Source of the DNA: JACKOB01 sp024234575
GTDB taxonomy: Bacteria; Pseudomonadota; Gammaproteobacteria; Pseudomonadales; Oleiphilaceae
DNA length: 64,000 nt
Direction: 5' to 3'
NCBI GenBank assembly: GCA_051208035.1
Contig: JBPJFZ010000003.1
Span: 124,001-188,000 of the forward strand
The position numbers were made by a program, and so were the translations under genes. Under the pieces are notes generated by a model. It was not told the origin of the DNA and did no database searches. It worked only from the letters and a program-made list of their open reading frames with translations. Shown here piece by piece: positions 62,118 through 64,000 of this stretch; the first letter of the stretch is position 1, and each line of letters opens with the position of its first letter.

Positions 62118-63164
62118 TCATTCCATGCTCCTCATTTCGATCTGCATGGCGTTTTCAACGCCCTTTTGTCTGCCCTTTTGATGATAGTAGGATTTACCAC
62201 AGAGGTTTTGCTGATGCCAATACAGCTTCATAGCTAGTGGCAAACCAGGTAGCCAAAATTTACGGTGGGTTTTTCGACGCGCTTCAATCGCGCCGAGAGT
62301 GACTTCTGCCATTACCACTCCAGGGCCTTCTTGTGCTTGCCGGTATGCCAGGATATGACCTTGCGCATCAACAATCTGTGTGCCGCCGACAAACTCCGTA
62401 TGGTAGGGCAGTGTTTTTGAAACCCCGGGGATTAGCATGAAGTCAGTGCTAAATTGCCCGCAGTGGGATGCATGCAATACCGGCACACCTAAGTGCCTTG
62501 CCAGTTCAGACGGTGCATTCTCAGCTAAGTATCGATTATATTGAGCGATAGCTGCAAATGCTTGATTGGTAAAGGCTCCCCAGTTATCAGGCATCGTCCA
62601 CCAGTGAGAGCCTGTCATCGCTAGGTCTATTTTACCGATAAGTCGCTGTATCGTTTGTGTGCGGATCAGCTCCCAGCAGACGGCTGCACCAACACCTCCA
62701 ATGTGGGTATCAAACGCCCCAGTATCGTTACCTGGTGCATAAAATGCGTTCTCCCACATCGTCGGAAGGTCTTTATCATGGCGGTGTATGGTTCCATCAG
62801 GCTCAACAAAATGATAACGATTGTAAACTTCACCACACTCTGCAATCAGCATCGAGCCACCGATCCAGCAATCGTGACGTGCAGCGATAGATTTAAGGAA
62901 GTTTACCGCCTCATTATCTGCTGGCAAAACAGCTTTAAAAGCCTCCTCCTTAAAAACGACCCTAGAGGTAAAGAACTCAGGAAGTGCGATAAGCCTCGCA
63001 CCTTTGGCGATAGCCTCAAGGCACAAGGATTCTGCTCGCTGCAGGTTAGTTTGCACATCACCTGTGGTAGCTTCGAGCGCAATAGCGGCAACGGTCAGCC
63101 TTTTATTTGTCAGTTGAGTGGATTCAATCAAGTTTAGTCTCCAATAACGCATGAAATTACCCAT
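62118..63164 (-). CDS. Carbon-nitrogen hydrolase (nitrilase superfamily)
   Basis: A 348-residue enzyme with the full catalytic triad: E63 in ALPEFF, K131 in RHDKDLPT and C163 in AAVCWELIR. This family cleaves C-N bonds in amides or nitriles in the cytoplasm. The Cys motif (VCWE) is closer to aliphatic amidases and carbamoylputrescine-type hydrolases than to aromatic nitrilases (usually CWEH), so an amidase is likelier. The start is not decided: 20 residues precede the conserved strand, with several possible Met starts. It is monocistronic and divergent from the cytochrome gene at the right edge. Confidence 0.88.
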   Translation of the reverse strand: MGNFMRYWRLNLIESTQLTNKRLTVAAIALEATTGDVQTNLQRAESLCLEAIAKGARLIALPEFFTSRVVFKEEAFKAVLPADNEAVNFLKSIAARHDCWIGGSMLIAECGEVYNRYHFVEPDGTIHRHDKDLPTMWENAFYAPGNDTGAFDTHIGGVGAAVCWELIRTQTIQRLIGKIDLAMTGSHWWTMPDNWGAFTNQAFAAIAQYNRYLAENAPSELARHLGVPVLHASHCGQFSTDFMLIPGVSKTLPYHTEFVGGTQIVDAQGHILAYRQAQEGPGVVMAEVTLGAIEARRKTHRKFWLPGLPLAMKLYWHQQNLCGKSYYHQKGRQKGVENAMQIEMRSME

Positions 63165-63470
63165 ATTTCATCCGCAAAAATGTTGCATATTTTCATCCCG
63201 ATTATTGTGCTACCGCTTGATCAAAGTCAGTTCTATTCTCCTTTTAAATCAATAAATAAGATAAATCTCATGAAGTGGTTAAGTGCGACAATTTGTCACT
63301 CTGCAGCGCGGTGTCTTTGAGGATAATTCGCGGCTTAAGCTATGCAGCTGGCCAACCAAAAGAATAAATTAATATTGATGCTGTGCTAACTAACTGCAGA
63401 ATTATTAAGCTGTTAACCCGCGCGTAGCTAAATTTTCAGTGAGTAACTATCTCACCCAATAAAAACGATC
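63165..63470. other. Intergenic region between the divergent hydrolase and cytochrome genes
   Basis: About 306 bases, AT-rich. A TTGAT-CAAA-GTCAG stretch at 63217-63230 resembles half of an FNR-type box (TTGAT-N4-ATCAA) with a poor second half. Nothing else was recognised. Confidence 0.4.
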
Positions 63471-64000
63471 ATGGAAATTATGATGAGAAGCGCACCATTA
63501 CTTGATAAATGGACATTAATCTATCGCCGCGTAGTAATTTTGTTAGTAACGATGCTCAGTTTAAATGCCGCATTGGCTTATGAAAACTCGGTAGATGATC
63601 CGGTTGTGCATCCTGCTATTCCGCTTTTAGATGAGGCGGGAAAGCATGTTCTGGATAGTGGTAACCCCTATAGCTCACGCACCAGTTGCGGCACCAGTGG
63701 TTGCCATAACTATGAGCAGATTACCCATGCGTTTCACTTTCAAATGGGACGAGATGAGGCAAGTGACGACTTTGGTGAAAAGCGTGGCTTGCCTAACCTT
63801 GTATCGCCTGGTTATTTTGGCGGTTATAACTGTATGGGTGGAAATAACCCGGATATGCTTGCCAAGAAGAAAAATGAAAGCGCTGCAGACTTTTCCGATA
63901 GAGGTGCGGCGGGCTTCGTTCAGCGATGCGCCAGCTGCCATATGGGTGGGGGGTGGATGGAGCATGATCGTAACGGCAATCGGTATGATGAAACTGACCC
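63471..64000 (+). CDS. Secreted c-type cytochrome, partial at the right edge, with a CX4CH motif
   Basis: The frame from ATG at 63471 (also ATGs at 63480 and 63483) is open to the window end, so the C-terminus is missing. A signal peptide (VVILLVTMLSLNAALA) precedes a mature part with two heme-type motifs: CGTSGCH near residue 76, which is CX4CH, and CASCH near residue 149, a normal CX2CH. A single Cys in GGYNCMGG lies between them. The second motif is followed by MGGGWMEHDRNGNRYDE. It is probably a multiheme periplasmic cytochrome. I do not recognise the family. The start may be the ATG at 63480, which has GGA 5-7 bases ahead. Confidence 0.75.
   Translation, partial: MEIMMRSAPLLDKWTLIYRRVVILLVTMLSLNAALAYENSVDDPVVHPAIPLLDEAGKHVLDSGNPYSSRTSCGTSGCHNYEQITHAFHFQMGRDEASDDFGEKRGLPNLVSPGYFGGYNCMGGNNPDMLAKKKNESAADFSDRGAAGFVQRCASCHMGGGWMEHDRNGNRYDETD

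Noticed and set aside
63217..63230. FNR-like box upstream of the cytochrome gene
   Set aside because: Only the first half site is good; the second half matches poorly and it lies about 240 bases from the start.

Overview
The window is about 50% GC, densely packed, and looks like chromosome from a marine-type gammaproteobacterium. The evidence is a TtpC-type TonB2 energising operon, TRAP transport, a TonB-dependent receptor, YadGH-like and YqhA-like proteins, and DUF3450 next to ExbB/ExbD genes. No rRNA, tRNA, CRISPR array, integrase or complete insertion sequence was seen, so genus-level placement is a guess.

Left part (1-17 kb): a four-gene plus-strand cassette (UbiA-like prenyltransferase, RND/MMPL exporter, sterol-desaturase-family hydroxylase, cytochrome P450) looks like a lipid or terpenoid modification and export unit. 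It runs tail-to-tail into a periplasmic solute-binding protein. Then come an Mpo1-like protein, an AstE/AspA-type deacylase, a two-gene response-regulator operon (REC, then REC-GGDEF-EAL), and a nutrient-uptake neighbourhood of TRAP permeases, TonB-dependent receptor, solute-binding protein, class C beta-lactamase-fold hydrolase and DctP.

Middle (18-30 kb, mostly minus strand): an AraC regulator, cupin, secreted hypothetical and Sfp-type phosphopantetheinyl transferase read into DUF3450-TtpC-ExbB-ExbD-TonB-TPR. DMT and YqhA genes lie on the other strand.

Specialised-metabolism block (29.25-48.86 kb, all minus strand): two tandem giant Ser/Thr kinase-ATPase-histidine kinases precede a 2392-residue NRPS-PKS (C-A-PCP-KS-AT-ACP-TE) and an MFS exporter. 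The block is bracketed by a complete Rpn-family nuclease gene at 49 kb and a 5'-truncated Rpn remnant in the same orientation at 29 kb. The two kinases share a nearly identical tract of about 855 bp. The nearby PPTase could activate the two carrier domains. This block is the best candidate for an undescribed system.

Right part (50-64 kb): a Baeyer-Villiger-type monooxygenase and alpha/beta hydrolase pair, whose upstream region shares an exact 16-nt motif with the araC upstream region; a NIT-domain chemoreceptor; a SoxCD-like sulfite dehydrogenase pair with an ArsR-family repressor and two candidate operators; NnrS preceded by apparent remnants of ric/ytfE and norR; a YadGH-like ABC exporter; a nitrilase-family amidohydrolase; and a cytochrome c gene with an unusual CX4CH motif that runs off the right edge.
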